Source: Mycolicibacterium sp. YH-1 (lineage in GTDB: Bacteria; Actinomycetota; Actinomycetes; Mycobacteriales; Mycobacteriaceae). Taken from it: a stretch of 64,000 bases of DNA. The translations under genes were made by a program, and so were the position numbers. The stretch spans positions 5,518,001-5,582,000 of the forward strand of contig NZ_CP092915.1 of NCBI RefSeq assembly GCF_022557175.1. The letters run 5' to 3'. How positions within the stretch are numbered: the first letter of the stretch is position 1; the number at the start of each line of letters is the position of its first letter. The notes beneath the pieces were generated by a model that saw only the letters and a list, made by a program, of their open reading frames with translations, was not told where the DNA came from and ran no database searches. Shown piece by piece: positions 46,616 to 55,796 of this stretch.

Positions 46616-47386
46616 TTAGGTACTCGCGCCGTGCCTGCCCGCCCCGTCGGCGAATCGCTTTGCACCGGCCAGCGACTCGGACGACACCTTCGACAGGCTG
46701 GCGAATTCGGCGTCGATTGCCTCGGCCTCGGCCATCCCCCACTGCCCCATCATCGACAGCCGGTCGGCACGCATGCACAGCTGCGGCAACCCGGCGAGTT
46801 CAGCGGCTAGTTCCTCTGCGACGCGGCGCGACTCGCCCTTGGGGGCGATGCGATTGGCCAACCCCATGTCCAGCGCCTCCTGGGCGCCGACGGCGCGTCC
46901 GGTGAGGATGAGGTCCATCGCCCGACCGTGGCCGATCAGTCGGGGTAGCCGAACCGTGCCGCCGTCGATGAGCGGCACACCCCAGCGCCGACAGAACACG
47001 CCGAACACCGCGTCCTCCTCGGCGATCCGCAGGTCACACCACAAGGCCAACTCGAGACCGCCCGCAACGGCGTAGCCGCTGACGGCCGCGATCACCGGCT
47101 TGGACAGCACCATCCGCGTCGGGCCCATCGGGCCGGGTCCGGTGCGGTGTGCCGGGTTCATGTCTGGCGTGCCAAATGCCTTGAGGTCCGCGCCCGCACA
47201 GAAGGTTTCGTTGTCTCCCCAGAGCACCGCCACAGACGCCGAATCGTCGCGGTCGAACTCCTCGAACGCCGCGAGCAATTCCGCGGCTGCGGGACCGTTG
47301 ACGGCATTGCGGGCCGCGGGCCGGTTCATGATTACCGTGGTCACCGCGCCGTTGCGCTCGACCCGTACGCCGCCAGGTGTACTCAT
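46616..47386 (-). CDS. Enoyl-CoA hydratase/isomerase family protein (crotonase), short form
   Basis: The 256-residue crotonase has the oxyanion-hole segments ETFCAGADLKAF and VSGYAVAGGLELALWCDLRIAEEDAVFG. Glu and Asp near the typical catalytic positions are partly replaced (FCRRWGVPLIDGG). It is last in the acyl-CoA dehydrogenase operon, and its start overlaps the PaaX stop by 4 bp. Confidence 0.9.
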   Translation of the reverse strand: MSTPGGVRVERNGAVTTVIMNRPAARNAVNGPAAAELLAAFEEFDRDDSASVAVLWGDNETFCAGADLKAFGTPDMNPAHRTGPGPMGPTRMVLSKPVIAAVSGYAVAGGLELALWCDLRIAEEDAVFGVFCRRWGVPLIDGGTVRLPRLIGHGRAMDLILTGRAVGAQEALDMGLANRIAPKGESRRVAEELAAELAGLPQLCMRADRLSMMGQWGMAEAEAIDAEFASLSKVSSESLAGAKRFADGAGRHGAST

Positions 47387-48108
47387 GTCGCCTCCATCAG
47401 TGCCGCGTCGTCGCGGCGCGCCACCAGTTCGGTGGCGAAGTCGTGATAGGCCGCGCGCAGTGCGTCACCGGGCCAGTCGCCGGGAAGCAGTTCAGCGGGT
47501 AGCACCGGGTCTGTGAGCAGGTGTCGCACCGCCGCGGCGGCCGCAGTGAACCGGCCCGGGATGTCAGCGGCAGAGGCCATCTCGTCGAGGAGCCGATTCC
47601 CGTTGTCCGCCCATGTCGGCAGGTCCCACAGCCGACTGGCGAGATCGGCCGGATTGTCGTCGCGCGCGGCCAGCACCCGCACGCGCTCGCGCAGCCCACC
47701 CCGCAGATCAGCCTCAAGGTTCGCGGGCCGCATCCACACGCCCTCGCGCAGCTCACCGAATCGCTTTTCCTGCAGTGCTGTTCGCAGCGCGGCGCGACTA
47801 CGCGCGTCGATGCCCACGCTCGTCACGATCACCGTCGTCCAGAGCCCGTCCCAGCTGCGCACGCGAGGATCCAGCGCATCATCCTGGCGCCGCTGTCTGG
47901 CGAGAAGCCGCTCCGACAGCCGGTAGCCATCTGCCGATCGGACCAGGTCACCGGCGCCCACCATGCGGGTCAGCGCCACCCGAAGCGTGGACTCACGGAT
48001 GTCGAAATCTGCTGTCAACCTGATCAGTTCACCCGCCGACGCCCACGCCGGGTGCGCGCCGAGCAACACGCTCAGCACCACCGAGCGCGCCGTCATGCGC
48101 TTGTCCAC
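47383..48108 (-). CDS. PaaX-family transcriptional regulator
   Basis: The 241-residue protein has the PaaX winged HTH (MTARSVVLSVLLGAHPAWASAGELIRLTADFDIRESTLRVALTRMV) and the central WDGLWTTVIVT domain. In other bacteria PaaX represses phenylacetyl-CoA catabolism and binds an aryl-CoA. Here it is embedded between two crotonase genes within one operon (GTG start 3 bp after the upstream stop), suggesting it reports an acyl- or aryl-CoA intermediate of that pathway. Confidence 0.9.
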   Translation of the reverse strand: MDKRMTARSVVLSVLLGAHPAWASAGELIRLTADFDIRESTLRVALTRMVGAGDLVRSADGYRLSERLLARQRRQDDALDPRVRSWDGLWTTVIVTSVGIDARSRAALRTALQEKRFGELREGVWMRPANLEADLRGGLRERVRVLAARDDNPADLASRLWDLPTWADNGNRLLDEMASAADIPGRFTAAAAAVRHLLTDPVLPAELLPGDWPGDALRAAYHDFATELVARRDDAALMEAT

Positions 48109-48111
48109 CGG

Positions 48112-49050
48112 TCACACCCCGGACGTCTGGCGCCCGGCGTCGCCGAACGGTTCGTCGCGGCTGCGGACCGCATCCCGGAAGCCATGTTCACGCGCCTCCG
48201 CGACGAACGCGTGCCCCTCGGGGGTGTGTCTCGCGACGCCGTCGAACACCGTGCTGACCATCCGAGATGTCGCGATGCCCTGGTTGATCAGCGCGGTGTT
48301 GAGCGCCAACTTCGCCATGATCAACTGGTTGACGGGCATCGCCGCGATGCGTCCCACCAGACGTTCGGTGCGCTCGTCGAGGTCTGCGGGATCGGGTGCC
48401 TCCACCGCCAGCCCCCAGTCGGCGGCCTGAGCGCCCGAGATGCAATCCCCGGTGAAAAGAAGGCGTTTGGCGCGCTGATCCCCCAGCCGGTGAGCCCACA
48501 GTCCGGCGGCGGGCACGCCCCATACCCGCATCGGCGGGTAGCCGATCTTGGCGTCCGATGCGGCGATCACCTGGTCGGCGTGCAGTGCGATGTCGGTGCC
48601 GCCGGCCACGCAGTAGCCATGGATCTTGACCACCGTCGGCTTGTCGGCGTGCATCAAGCTGGAGAACCCGCGGACGAACCGGCTCATCATCTGATAGTCG
48701 ATCATCGGGTCCCATGGCCGATCCGGCAGATGGTTGATCCCCTGGGTCTGGCCGGAGAGCACGGTGTCCCGGTACGGGCTGCCACCTCCCGCCGAGGACG
48801 ATCCCTCGGCGTAGGCCGAGAGGTCGAAGCCGGCGCAGAATCCCTCACCGCGACCCGACACCAGGATGACGTGCACGGCGGGGTCGAGGTCGGCGCGCTC
48901 GACGAGCGCGGAGAGTTCCAACGGCGTGTCGGCGACGATCGCGTTGCCCTTCTCGGGGCGATTGAACGTGATCCGCGCGACGCGGTCGGTCACCTCGTAG
49001 GTCATGGTCTTCAGATCATCGAAGTCCACCGGCCTGATCGCGTGCGTCAT
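48112..49050 (-). CDS. Crotonase/enoyl-CoA hydratase family protein, long form
   Basis: The 312-residue protein has GRGEGFCAGFDLSAYAEGSSS and VVKIHGYCVAGGTDIALHADQVIAASDAKIGYPP. The insertion after the first oxyanion loop (SSSAGGGSPYRDTVLSGQTQGINHL) and the C-terminal extension are typical of a mycobacterial EchA subgroup. It overlaps the acyl-CoA dehydrogenase stop by 4 bp. Predicted to hydrate or isomerise an enoyl-CoA produced by it. Confidence 0.9.
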   Translation of the reverse strand: MTHAIRPVDFDDLKTMTYEVTDRVARITFNRPEKGNAIVADTPLELSALVERADLDPAVHVILVSGRGEGFCAGFDLSAYAEGSSSAGGGSPYRDTVLSGQTQGINHLPDRPWDPMIDYQMMSRFVRGFSSLMHADKPTVVKIHGYCVAGGTDIALHADQVIAASDAKIGYPPMRVWGVPAAGLWAHRLGDQRAKRLLFTGDCISGAQAADWGLAVEAPDPADLDERTERLVGRIAAMPVNQLIMAKLALNTALINQGIATSRMVSTVFDGVARHTPEGHAFVAEAREHGFRDAVRSRDEPFGDAGRQTSGV

Positions 49051-50684
49051 CCCTTGACCATGGCGCGCTCAAGGATAGGCGCGAGATCCAGTCCCGTGGG
49101 CAGGGTTCCGAACGCAGCACCCCACTGCCCGCCGAGCCTGCTGGCCAGGAACGCCTCGGCGACGGCGGGATGGCCGTGGCGCACCAGCAGCGAGCCCTGC
49201 AGGGCCAGCGAGATGTCCTCGGCCACCTTGCGCGCTCGGTACTCGATGGTCTCGAGGTCACCTTCGGCGCCAAGTGTCCTCCGCAGGGTGGCGACGTGAG
49301 CGTCCAGGCGGGCATCCTGACCGGCAGCGCTGCCCAACTCGTCGAAGAGCACCTCGATGCACTCCGGCCGAGTCGCCATGGCGCGCAGCGTGTCCAGCGC
49401 GCTGACGTTGCCCGAACCCTCCCAGATACCCATGAGCGGCGCCTCACGGTAGAGGCGCGGCATACCCGACTCCTCGACGTAGCCGTTGCCGCCGAGGCAT
49501 TCCATCGCCTCGGCCGCATGCGGTGTCGCGCGCTTGCACACCCAGTACTTCGCGGCGGCCAGGCCGATACGGCGCAGCATCGTCTCGCGTTCATCACCGC
49601 GGACGGCCTTGTCGGTGGCGCCGGCCATCCGCATCGCGAGCATTGTCGCGGCCTCGGCCTCCACGGCGAGGTCGGCAAGAACGTTGCGCATCAGCGGCTG
49701 ATCTATCAGGTACGCGCCGAATGCCTTTCGGTGTGCGGCGTGATGAATCGCGCGGGCCAGGCCGCTGCGCATGCTGGTGGCGCTGCCCAGCGTGCAGTCC
49801 AGGCGGGTCAGGTTGACCATCTCGATGATGGTCGGCACACCGCGGCCCTCCTCGCCGACGAGCCAGGCGATCGCCCCGTCGTACTCCACCTCGCTGGAGG
49901 CGTTGGCGTGGTTGCCGAGCTTGTCCTTGAGCCGCTGCAGAAACATCCTGTTGCGAGTGCCGTCGGGCAGGATGCGCGGCAGCAGGAAGCAGCTGAGCCC
50001 GCCCGGTGCCTGCGCGAGCACCAGGAAGATGTCGCACATCGGCGCCGAGGTGAACCACTTGTGTCCGGTGATGCTGTACGTCCCGAACCCGTTGGGCACT
50101 GCCGCGGTGGTGCCCGCCCGAACGTCGGAGCCGCCCTGCTTCTCCGTCATCGACATGCCGGCGGTGATGCCCGCCTTGCGGTTGGGGACCTTGAGTTCGG
50201 GATCGTAGACACGACTGCTCAGCAGCGGTTCGTAGACGGCCGACAGCTCCGGGTTGAAGCGCAGCGCTGGCACCACTGCATAGGTCATCGAGATCGGACA
50301 GATGTGACCGGGTTCCGGCGTCCACACCGACGTCTTCGCGGCCCGCACCACGTGCGCGCCGGGACGGTCGTCGGCCCACGGCGCGGCGTGCAGACCGTGA
50401 CCGACCGCGACGGTCATCAGTTCGTGATAGGCGGGGTCGTACTCCACCTCGTCGACGCGATGGCCGGTCCGGTCGTGGGTGTGCAGCACCGGCCGGTTGC
50501 GGTCGGCGAGTTCGCCCCAACGCTGCGCCTGCGGACTCCCGGACAGCGCGCCCAGGGCGGCGACCTCGTCCAGGCCCCACTCGCCGCCCTCGCGGATCAG
50601 CGCCTCAGTGAGGACCGGCGAGGTCGCGGGGTTGTAATCCTGCAGCGGTGGAACTTGATTGGTGACGACGTGTGTGTCTGCCAT
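49047..50684 (-). CDS. AidB-like acyl-CoA dehydrogenase family protein
   Basis: The 545-residue flavoprotein resembles AidB: N-terminal TNQVPPLQDYNPATSP, central GMSMTEKQGGSDVRAGTTAA, FLQRLKDKLGNHANASSEVEYDGA, and C-terminal ECLGGNGYVEESGMPRLYREAPLMGIWEGSGNV. Real AidB protects against alkylation, but in an operon with two crotonases and PaaX a fatty or aryl acyl-CoA oxidation role is equally likely. It is the first gene of the operon. Confidence 0.9.
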   Translation of the reverse strand: MADTHVVTNQVPPLQDYNPATSPVLTEALIREGGEWGLDEVAALGALSGSPQAQRWGELADRNRPVLHTHDRTGHRVDEVEYDPAYHELMTVAVGHGLHAAPWADDRPGAHVVRAAKTSVWTPEPGHICPISMTYAVVPALRFNPELSAVYEPLLSSRVYDPELKVPNRKAGITAGMSMTEKQGGSDVRAGTTAAVPNGFGTYSITGHKWFTSAPMCDIFLVLAQAPGGLSCFLLPRILPDGTRNRMFLQRLKDKLGNHANASSEVEYDGAIAWLVGEEGRGVPTIIEMVNLTRLDCTLGSATSMRSGLARAIHHAAHRKAFGAYLIDQPLMRNVLADLAVEAEAATMLAMRMAGATDKAVRGDERETMLRRIGLAAAKYWVCKRATPHAAEAMECLGGNGYVEESGMPRLYREAPLMGIWEGSGNVSALDTLRAMATRPECIEVLFDELGSAAGQDARLDAHVATLRRTLGAEGDLETIEYRARKVAEDISLALQGSLLVRHGHPAVAEAFLASRLGGQWGAAFGTLPTGLDLAPILERAMVKG

Positions 50685-50691
50685 ACCCCAC

Positions 50692-50729
50692 TGTTACATT
50701 TTTCCGACAGTCGCACAAGAGTCGTAACA
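50692..50729. promoter_or_regulatory. Widely spaced inverted repeat in the AidB-like promoter
   Basis: TGTTAC (50692) and GTAACA (50729) face each other across 26 bases immediately upstream of the AidB-like start. It could be a PaaX-type site, which is known to be an imperfect spaced dyad. Confidence 0.3.
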
Positions 50730-50731
50730 TC

Positions 50732-50771
50732 GATGTGGGTCCGCGCCAAGCCTGATGTCGGTCCGCGCCAG
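50732..50771. repeat. Two 18-bp direct repeats, 22-bp period
   Basis: GATGTGGGTCCGCGCCAA (50732-50749) recurs as GATGTCGGTCCGCGCCAG (50754-50771) with two mismatches. The 22-bp period is about two helical turns, suiting cooperative binding by a regulator at the cupin start. Confidence 0.55.
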
Positions 50772-50776
50772 ACATA

Positions 50777-51127
50777 ATGTTCCGCGTGAAGCTCAATACC
50801 TCTGTAAGCGCCGCGACCCTGCACCTCGACCACTCGCCCGTGCCCGCCGATCAGTCTGTGGGTGGGGCCCCCACGACGGCCACATCCGCCATCGGCGAGT
50901 TCAGTGGCCTAGAGGTCGGCGTGTGGGAGATGACCCCCGGTGTAATGAGCGACGTGGAGGCCGACGAGGTCTTCGTCGTGCTGTCGGGATCAGCGACTGT
51001 CGAGTTCGCGGACGACAGTCCGACGCTGCACGTCGGCGTCGGCGATGTCGTCCGGCTGGGCGCTGGCGCACAGACCGTCTGGACCGTCACTGAGACCATC
51101 AGGAAGGTATATCTGTCCGTCGGGTGA
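50777..51127 (+). CDS. Small cupin protein
   Basis: The 116-residue cupin has G(X)n-type motifs: GLEVGVWEMTPGVMSDVEADEVFVVLSGSATVEF and VGVGDVVRLGAGAQTVWTV. The usual metal-binding His residues are largely absent, so enzymatic activity is uncertain. It begins 93 bp from the divergent AidB-like gene. Its last 138 bp overlap the PAP2 gene tail on the opposite strand. Confidence 0.75.
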   Translation: MFRVKLNTSVSAATLHLDHSPVPADQSVGGAPTTATSAIGEFSGLEVGVWEMTPGVMSDVEADEVFVVLSGSATVEFADDSPTLHVGVGDVVRLGAGAQTVWTVTETIRKVYLSVG

Positions 51128-52225
51128 CGGTGGCGGTGGCGGTATCGATGTCGGTGGTGCCGCGGATTTCGAAGCCGATCTGGACCGCCACGCCTTGTAG
51201 CGGTTGATGGCGACCATCACGCCCGCGGCGAAGGCCCAGCCGAGCAGGATGTCCACCACGTAGTGCTCGGCGGTGTAGACCAGCGTGAACGCCATGATCA
51301 GCGGATAGGCCACCAGCAGCGGCCGCCACTTGCGGTTCACCCTGTGCCAGAGGAACGCGGCGATCGCGGCCGTCATACCCGCGTGCAGTGACGGAATCGC
51401 CGCCACCAGGTTCACGCTCGCCTGCCCCTGGTCGATCAGCGCACTGGCCGAGTGCAGGTTGAGCTTGCCCCAGCCACGCGCGACGATGCGTTCGATCCAG
51501 GGGTTGGCGCCGTCGTTGGTCGTCTGCATGGACCCGAGCAGGCCGCCGTCGGTCACGCCGCGCGCCGAGCGGAACATGCAGCGCGGGTCCGATGGGCCGC
51601 CCTCGACGTCACCGGATGTGCATCGTGCGGCCGCCCACGGCGGCGCGGCGGGTACCGCCGCGTAGACGATCAGCGCCGCGAAGTTCAGCAATACGAACAG
51701 GCGGACGAAGGCCTTCCACTCCTCGCGGTTGCGCAGCCACAGCACACCGGCCACCACGTACGGGAGGATGAAGAACGACATGTAGACGGTGCTGATGGCC
51801 ACCTCCCACCACGGCGGATGAGGCAGCTTGAGCCGCTCCTGCAGCCACACCGTGGGCATGGTGCCGAAGAACAGCCACCGGTCCAGGTCGGCCTGCCAGT
51901 GCCACAGCGTGGGGCGTCCGATCAGGGTCGCCGCTCCCCTGCTCAGGTCGTAGGCGACGAGTACCAGCGCGAACGGCAGCCAGTCGCGGATGACGTAGAG
52001 CATTCGGCGGCCCTGTCCGATGCTGGCCGCCAGGAGGCCGGTGCTGATGTAGAGCAGCAGCAGTTCGCGGTTGAAGGCGAAGCCGTCGGTGGCGGTTCGA
52101 TACACCACGACGCCCGCCCAGACGGCGATGGCCGTCCATCGAATGACTTTGAGCAGGCGCTCTCGACCGGGTTTGGGACCTTCATCTGGCGTCAAGACAA
52201 TTGACGACTGGTCAATCGCAGACAC
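50990..52225 (-). CDS. PAP2-superfamily membrane phosphatase/transferase
   Basis: The 411-residue protein has about six membrane helices and PAP2 motifs: IPSLHAGMTAAIAAFLWHR (motif 2, SxxH) and YTAEHYVVDILLGWAFAAG (motif 3, H-x3-D); a clear motif 1 is not obvious. Similar mycobacterial proteins act on inositol phospholipids. The GTG start is at 52225. The C-terminal about 45 residues are read across the cupin gene on the opposite strand, an unusual overlap. Confidence 0.82.
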   Translation of the reverse strand: MSAIDQSSIVLTPDEGPKPGRERLLKVIRWTAIAVWAGVVVYRTATDGFAFNRELLLLYISTGLLAASIGQGRRMLYVIRDWLPFALVLVAYDLSRGAATLIGRPTLWHWQADLDRWLFFGTMPTVWLQERLKLPHPPWWEVAISTVYMSFFILPYVVAGVLWLRNREEWKAFVRLFVLLNFAALIVYAAVPAAPPWAAARCTSGDVEGGPSDPRCMFRSARGVTDGGLLGSMQTTNDGANPWIERIVARGWGKLNLHSASALIDQGQASVNLVAAIPSLHAGMTAAIAAFLWHRVNRKWRPLLVAYPLIMAFTLVYTAEHYVVDILLGWAFAAGVMVAINRYKAWRSRSASKSAAPPTSIPPPPPSPDGQIYLPDGLSDGPDGLCASAQPDDIADADVQRRTVVRELDSR

Positions 52226-52346
52226 GCCAGCGAGCGTAGTTCATGGGTCGGCCAGCGCAAATTAGTCGGCCGTTCATTTACCGAACCGTGTTCAAAGGCA
52301 TCTCGCCGGATGCGCTCATCGATCACGTGAGGAGCCCGTCACCTGA

Positions 52347-53108
52347 TTAAGTACGCAGGTAGGAAGCGCCGTTGAGGTCCAAGATCGCGCCCGATGCCCA
52401 CTCGGCGTCCGCCGATGCGAGATAGACAATGCCCGATGCGATTTCGCGTGTGGTGCCTACCCGGGCGAACGGGCTTTGCCCGCGAATCGCGGCGCCCTGC
52501 GCGCCGTCGAGCTTGACCTGCTGCCTTTCGGTGGCGACGAAACCCGGTGCGATCGCGCTTACGGCAATGTTGTGTGGTGCCAGCGCAAGCGCCAATGACT
52601 GGCTCATGGCGTGCATCGCTGCCTTGCTCGCCGCATAGGCGGGGTGGTCCGGTTCGCCGACGAACGCTCCGCGTGAGCCCACGTTGATGATGCGCCCTCC
52701 CGATCCGTGCTCGATCATGTGACGCGCCGCCGCCCACGTCACGTTCGCTGTGCCCAGCAGGTTGACGTCGACCATGCCGGTCCAGGCTGCGCACCACCGC
52801 TCGAAGTCGACCTCGGCAATCCGGTGCGCGTTCTCGACGGTTGGAGCGATGCCGGCGTTGTTGATCAGCACGTCAACTCTGCCCAGCGCGGCGATTGCGT
52901 CGGCCACGATCTGGCGCGCCTGCAGGGGATCTGCGAGGTCGCCGGCGACGACCGCGTGACCGTCACCGGGAAGTTGCGCCGCGGTGCGCTCGGCGCCTGC
53001 GCGGCTGGCCGAGTAGTGGACCGCGACGCGATCGCCCAGTTCGGCGAACGCCTGCGCCACCTCGCGTCCGATTCCGCGCGACGCTCCGGTCACCAAAACA
53101 CATCTCAT
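52347..53108 (-). CDS. SDR-family oxidoreductase
   Basis: The 253-residue SDR has VLVTGASRGIGREVAQAF, NNAGIAPTVENAH, the Ser in IINVGSRGAF and Tyr-x3-Lys in HPAYAASKAAMHA. This is the classical FabG-like type that reduces a ketone or oxidises a secondary alcohol with NAD(P). It is last in the ABC transporter-ureohydrolase operon, 15 bp after the ATPase, so it probably acts on a carbon product of the imported compound. Confidence 0.9.
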   Translation of the reverse strand: MRCVLVTGASRGIGREVAQAFAELGDRVAVHYSASRAGAERTAAQLPGDGHAVVAGDLADPLQARQIVADAIAALGRVDVLINNAGIAPTVENAHRIAEVDFERWCAAWTGMVDVNLLGTANVTWAAARHMIEHGSGGRIINVGSRGAFVGEPDHPAYAASKAAMHAMSQSLALALAPHNIAVSAIAPGFVATERQQVKLDGAQGAAIRGQSPFARVGTTREIASGIVYLASADAEWASGAILDLNGASYLRT

Positions 53109-53123
53109 ACGGAACCCCGCTTG

Positions 53124-53945
53124 CTAGAGGTCGTCGGGATGCAGCACGGCGTGCAGGAACGTCGCCGTACGGGCCTGGGTGGGTTGAGAGAAGATCTGGT
53201 CGGGCGGTCCCGATTCAATGATGACGCCCTTGTCCATGACGATGATGCGGTCGGCGACACGCTGCGCGAATCGCATTTCGTGGGTGACGATGACCATCGT
53301 CATGCCCTGCTCGGCGAGATCGCGCATCACCTTGAGGACCTCTCCGACCAGTTCGGGGTCAAGAGCCGACGTCGCCTCGTCGAACAGCATCGCCTTCGGC
53401 TGCATGGCCAACGCCCTAGCGATGGCCACCCTCTGCTGTTGGCCGCCGGACAGCTGGTGGGGGTAGTTGTCCGCCCGGTCGGCAAGACCCATCTGCGCGA
53501 GCAGCGCGCGAGCTACCGACTCGGACTCTTCCGCCGTGACCTTGTTCACCGAACGCGGCGCACACATCACGTTCCCGAGCGCCGAGAGGTGGGGGAACAG
53601 ATTGAATCGCTGGAACACCATGCCCAATTCACGACGAGCGTCGCGGATTCGTCGTCGATCCAACTTCTCGAGCTCGCCACCGCTGGCACGCTGCAAGCAG
53701 ATTCCGTCAACGACGATCTCGCCTTCGTCGATGGTCTCCAGCGCGTTGAGCGTGCGAACCAGGGTCGTCTTGCCCGAGCCGCTGGGCCCGATGATCGCCA
53801 CCACCTCACCACGGGCGATCTCCAGTGTCACGCCGCGGAGCACCTCGATGTCACCGAACCGCTTGTGCAGGTTCCGTGCCGAGATGAGCGGCGCTTCCTC
53901 GGCTTTGGTCATGACGCTCCTGATTTCATCGGATTCTGATTGCAT
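53124..53945 (-). CDS. ABC transporter ATP-binding protein, polar amino acid type
   Basis: The roughly 273-residue ATPase has Walker [13 protein letters not shown], signature [15 protein letters not shown], Walker [15 protein letters not shown] and the H-loop VTHEMRFA. It is of the GlnQ/HisP class that energises amino-acid import. ATG 53945 is chosen; ATG 53912, with AGGAG 4 bases upstream, is a good alternative. It is operonic with the permease and SDR. Confidence 0.93.
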   Translation of the reverse strand: MQSESDEIRSVMTKAEEAPLISARNLHKRFGDIEVLRGVTLEIARGEVVAIIGPSGSGKTTLVRTLNALETIDEGEIVVDGICLQRASGGELEKLDRRRIRDARRELGMVFQRFNLFPHLSALGNVMCAPRSVNKVTAEESESVARALLAQMGLADRADNYPHQLSGGQQQRVAIARALAMQPKAMLFDEATSALDPELVGEVLKVMRDLAEQGMTMVIVTHEMRFAQRVADRIIVMDKGVIIESGPPDQIFSQPTQARTATFLHAVLHPDDL

Positions 53946-54005
53946 CTGAGGTCTGCCCTTCCTTGGCGCCTTCTGCATGGATAGTCGATGTGTCCGCCAG
54001 GACCG

Positions 54006-54719
54006 CTAGCCGGCGCTGGCGGCCAGTGCAGGGTCGCGCGGGCGCTTACGCCGAGGCGGAACGCGAGTCGTCAGGTCGAGCCGTCGCTCTAGTCGAAGTA
54101 CCGCGCGACTCGTCGGGTAACTCAATGCGAGATAGAGCAGGCCGATAACCAAGTACACCTGCATGTATTTGAACGTCTCGGATCCGATCACCTGGCCGGT
54201 GAACAACAACTCGGACACCGAGACCGTCGACGCCAGAGCACTGTCCTTGAAGAGCGCGATCGCGTAGTTGCCCGTCGGGGGGATCGCCGAGCGGAATGCC
54301 TGAGGCAGGATCGTGTGCCGCATCATTCCGGTCCACGTCATCGCGAGTGCCTCGGATGCCTCCCATTGACCCTTGTCCACTCCCAGGATCGCGCCGCGAA
54401 AGACCTCACTGAGATAGGCACTGGTGTTGAGGCCCAAGCCCAGGATTGCGGCGACCAACGGCGACAGACGAAGCCCCGCCGACGGAAGCGCGAAGTACGC
54501 GAAGAACAGCTGAAGGATCAGCGGCGTGCCGCGCAGGATCTCGACATAGATCGTCGCCGGGACGTAGAGCAGTCGTCGACGTGGCGACAGCCGCAGCACC
54601 GCCACCACCAGGCCCAGGACGACAGCCAACACGAATGCGCCGAAGGTGATCTGCACGGTGAACACCAACCCGTGCATCATGCGGGGCAACCACTCGCTGA
54701 GTTCCTCGACTGTGGGCAT
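54006..54719 (-). CDS. ABC transporter permease, polar amino acid type
   Basis: The 237-residue HisM/GlnP-type permease has about five helices and the EAA loop EASEALAMTWTGMMRHTILPQAFRSAIPPTGN that docks to the ATPase. It is the only permease, so it should form a homodimer. ATG 54719 overlaps the ureohydrolase stop by one base (TGATG), linking hydrolysis and import translationally. Confidence 0.92.
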   Translation of the reverse strand: MPTVEELSEWLPRMMHGLVFTVQITFGAFVLAVVLGLVVAVLRLSPRRRLLYVPATIYVEILRGTPLILQLFFAYFALPSAGLRLSPLVAAILGLGLNTSAYLSEVFRGAILGVDKGQWEASEALAMTWTGMMRHTILPQAFRSAIPPTGNYAIALFKDSALASTVSVSELLFTGQVIGSETFKYMQVYLVIGLLYLALSYPTSRAVLRLERRLDLTTRVPPRRKRPRDPALAASAG

Positions 54720-55732
54720 CAGCGCGACCCGTTGACCGTCTGGCTCGCCGTGGCGGCTCGCTGCGCACCGCGGCGCTCTGCCACGTGGCCCATGAACTCG
54801 ACGATCAACTGCGTCGCGAGGAACGCCGTCGACTTGTTGGGGTTGTCCAACATCGGATTGAGTTCGACGATGTCGAGTCCACAAACATCGTAATTGTCCG
54901 CAAGCCCACACATGGCGTCTCGAAGCTCGTCATAGAGCAGCCCGGAGGGTTCGGGCGTGCCCACTCCTGGAGCCAAGGTCATGTCCAGGACGTCGACGTC
55001 GACGCTGAGGTACACAGGCAGATCCGGCTGCAGGGTGGGGAAGAGACGGTCGTTACCGCCCGCCTGAAACTGCTTGGTGGTGAGGACGAAGTTGCCGTCG
55101 CGGACGGAGTCCAGGTAGTCCTCTTGCACGGAACGGTAGCTGCGGATACCGACCTGGGTCAGGCTGCGCACGTTCGCCAGCTCCTTGACCTTCCGGATTG
55201 GGTTGCCGTGCGCGTGCTGCACCGCATGCGTGTACGGCTGGTAGTCCAGGTGTGCGTCGAAGTGCACCACCTGAAAGTCGTGGTCGAAGGCACGCGCCAC
55301 GGAGAACGTCGCCGCGTGGTCGCCGCCACCGATGATCGGTAGTGCCCCCGCCGCGATGATCTGACGCACCGTCTCGGTGCCCTTGTCCCATGTCAGATCC
55401 GGCTGGGTGTAGATGATGTCCACATCACCGCAGTCGACGATGCGATTCTGTTCCATCTCGCGCTGCAGGTACCGCTTGCCCTCGTCGATATCCCAGAAGC
55501 CGGCGGCCGCCCCGGTATTACAGGAGACGAAACGCAGCGACATCTCGCGGATGCTGCGCGGGCCGAATCGAGAACCTGGATACCACCCGGTGCCCTCATC
55601 GCTGGGGAAGCCCAGAAACGCGAAGTCGGCATCGAGATTGGCGAGGTCGGTGACGATCGGTGACCGCAAGAACACCGGAATGCCCGTGAATGCGAGGTCC
55701 AGCCGTTCCGGCGATGTGCGTGGTGAGTCCAT
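54719..55732 (-). CDS. Agmatinase/arginase-family ureohydrolase
   Basis: The 337-residue protein has the Mn-binding motifs PIIGGGDHAATFS, VHFDAHLDYQPYTHA and YLSVDVDVLDMTLAPGVGTPEPSG. It should hydrolyse a guanidino compound (agmatine, guanidinobutyrate, guanidinopropionate or similar) to an amine and urea. Unusually it sits inside an ABC importer operon, between the substrate-binding protein and the permease, so the imported solute is probably its substrate. Confidence 0.9.
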   Translation of the reverse strand: MDSPRTSPERLDLAFTGIPVFLRSPIVTDLANLDADFAFLGFPSDEGTGWYPGSRFGPRSIREMSLRFVSCNTGAAAGFWDIDEGKRYLQREMEQNRIVDCGDVDIIYTQPDLTWDKGTETVRQIIAAGALPIIGGGDHAATFSVARAFDHDFQVVHFDAHLDYQPYTHAVQHAHGNPIRKVKELANVRSLTQVGIRSYRSVQEDYLDSVRDGNFVLTTKQFQAGGNDRLFPTLQPDLPVYLSVDVDVLDMTLAPGVGTPEPSGLLYDELRDAMCGLADNYDVCGLDIVELNPMLDNPNKSTAFLATQLIVEFMGHVAERRGAQRAATASQTVNGSR

Positions 55733-55796
55733 GGGGTCGCTCCTCAGCTCTTCAGATATGGATGTGTTGGTAGATCGATCAGCAGCGTGTGAGTGC

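Noticed and set aside
49047..50684. Assigning the acyl-CoA dehydrogenase as the DNA alkylation response gene aidB
   Set aside because: Similarity to AidB is clear, but the operon with two crotonases and PaaX points to acyl-CoA metabolism; function left open.
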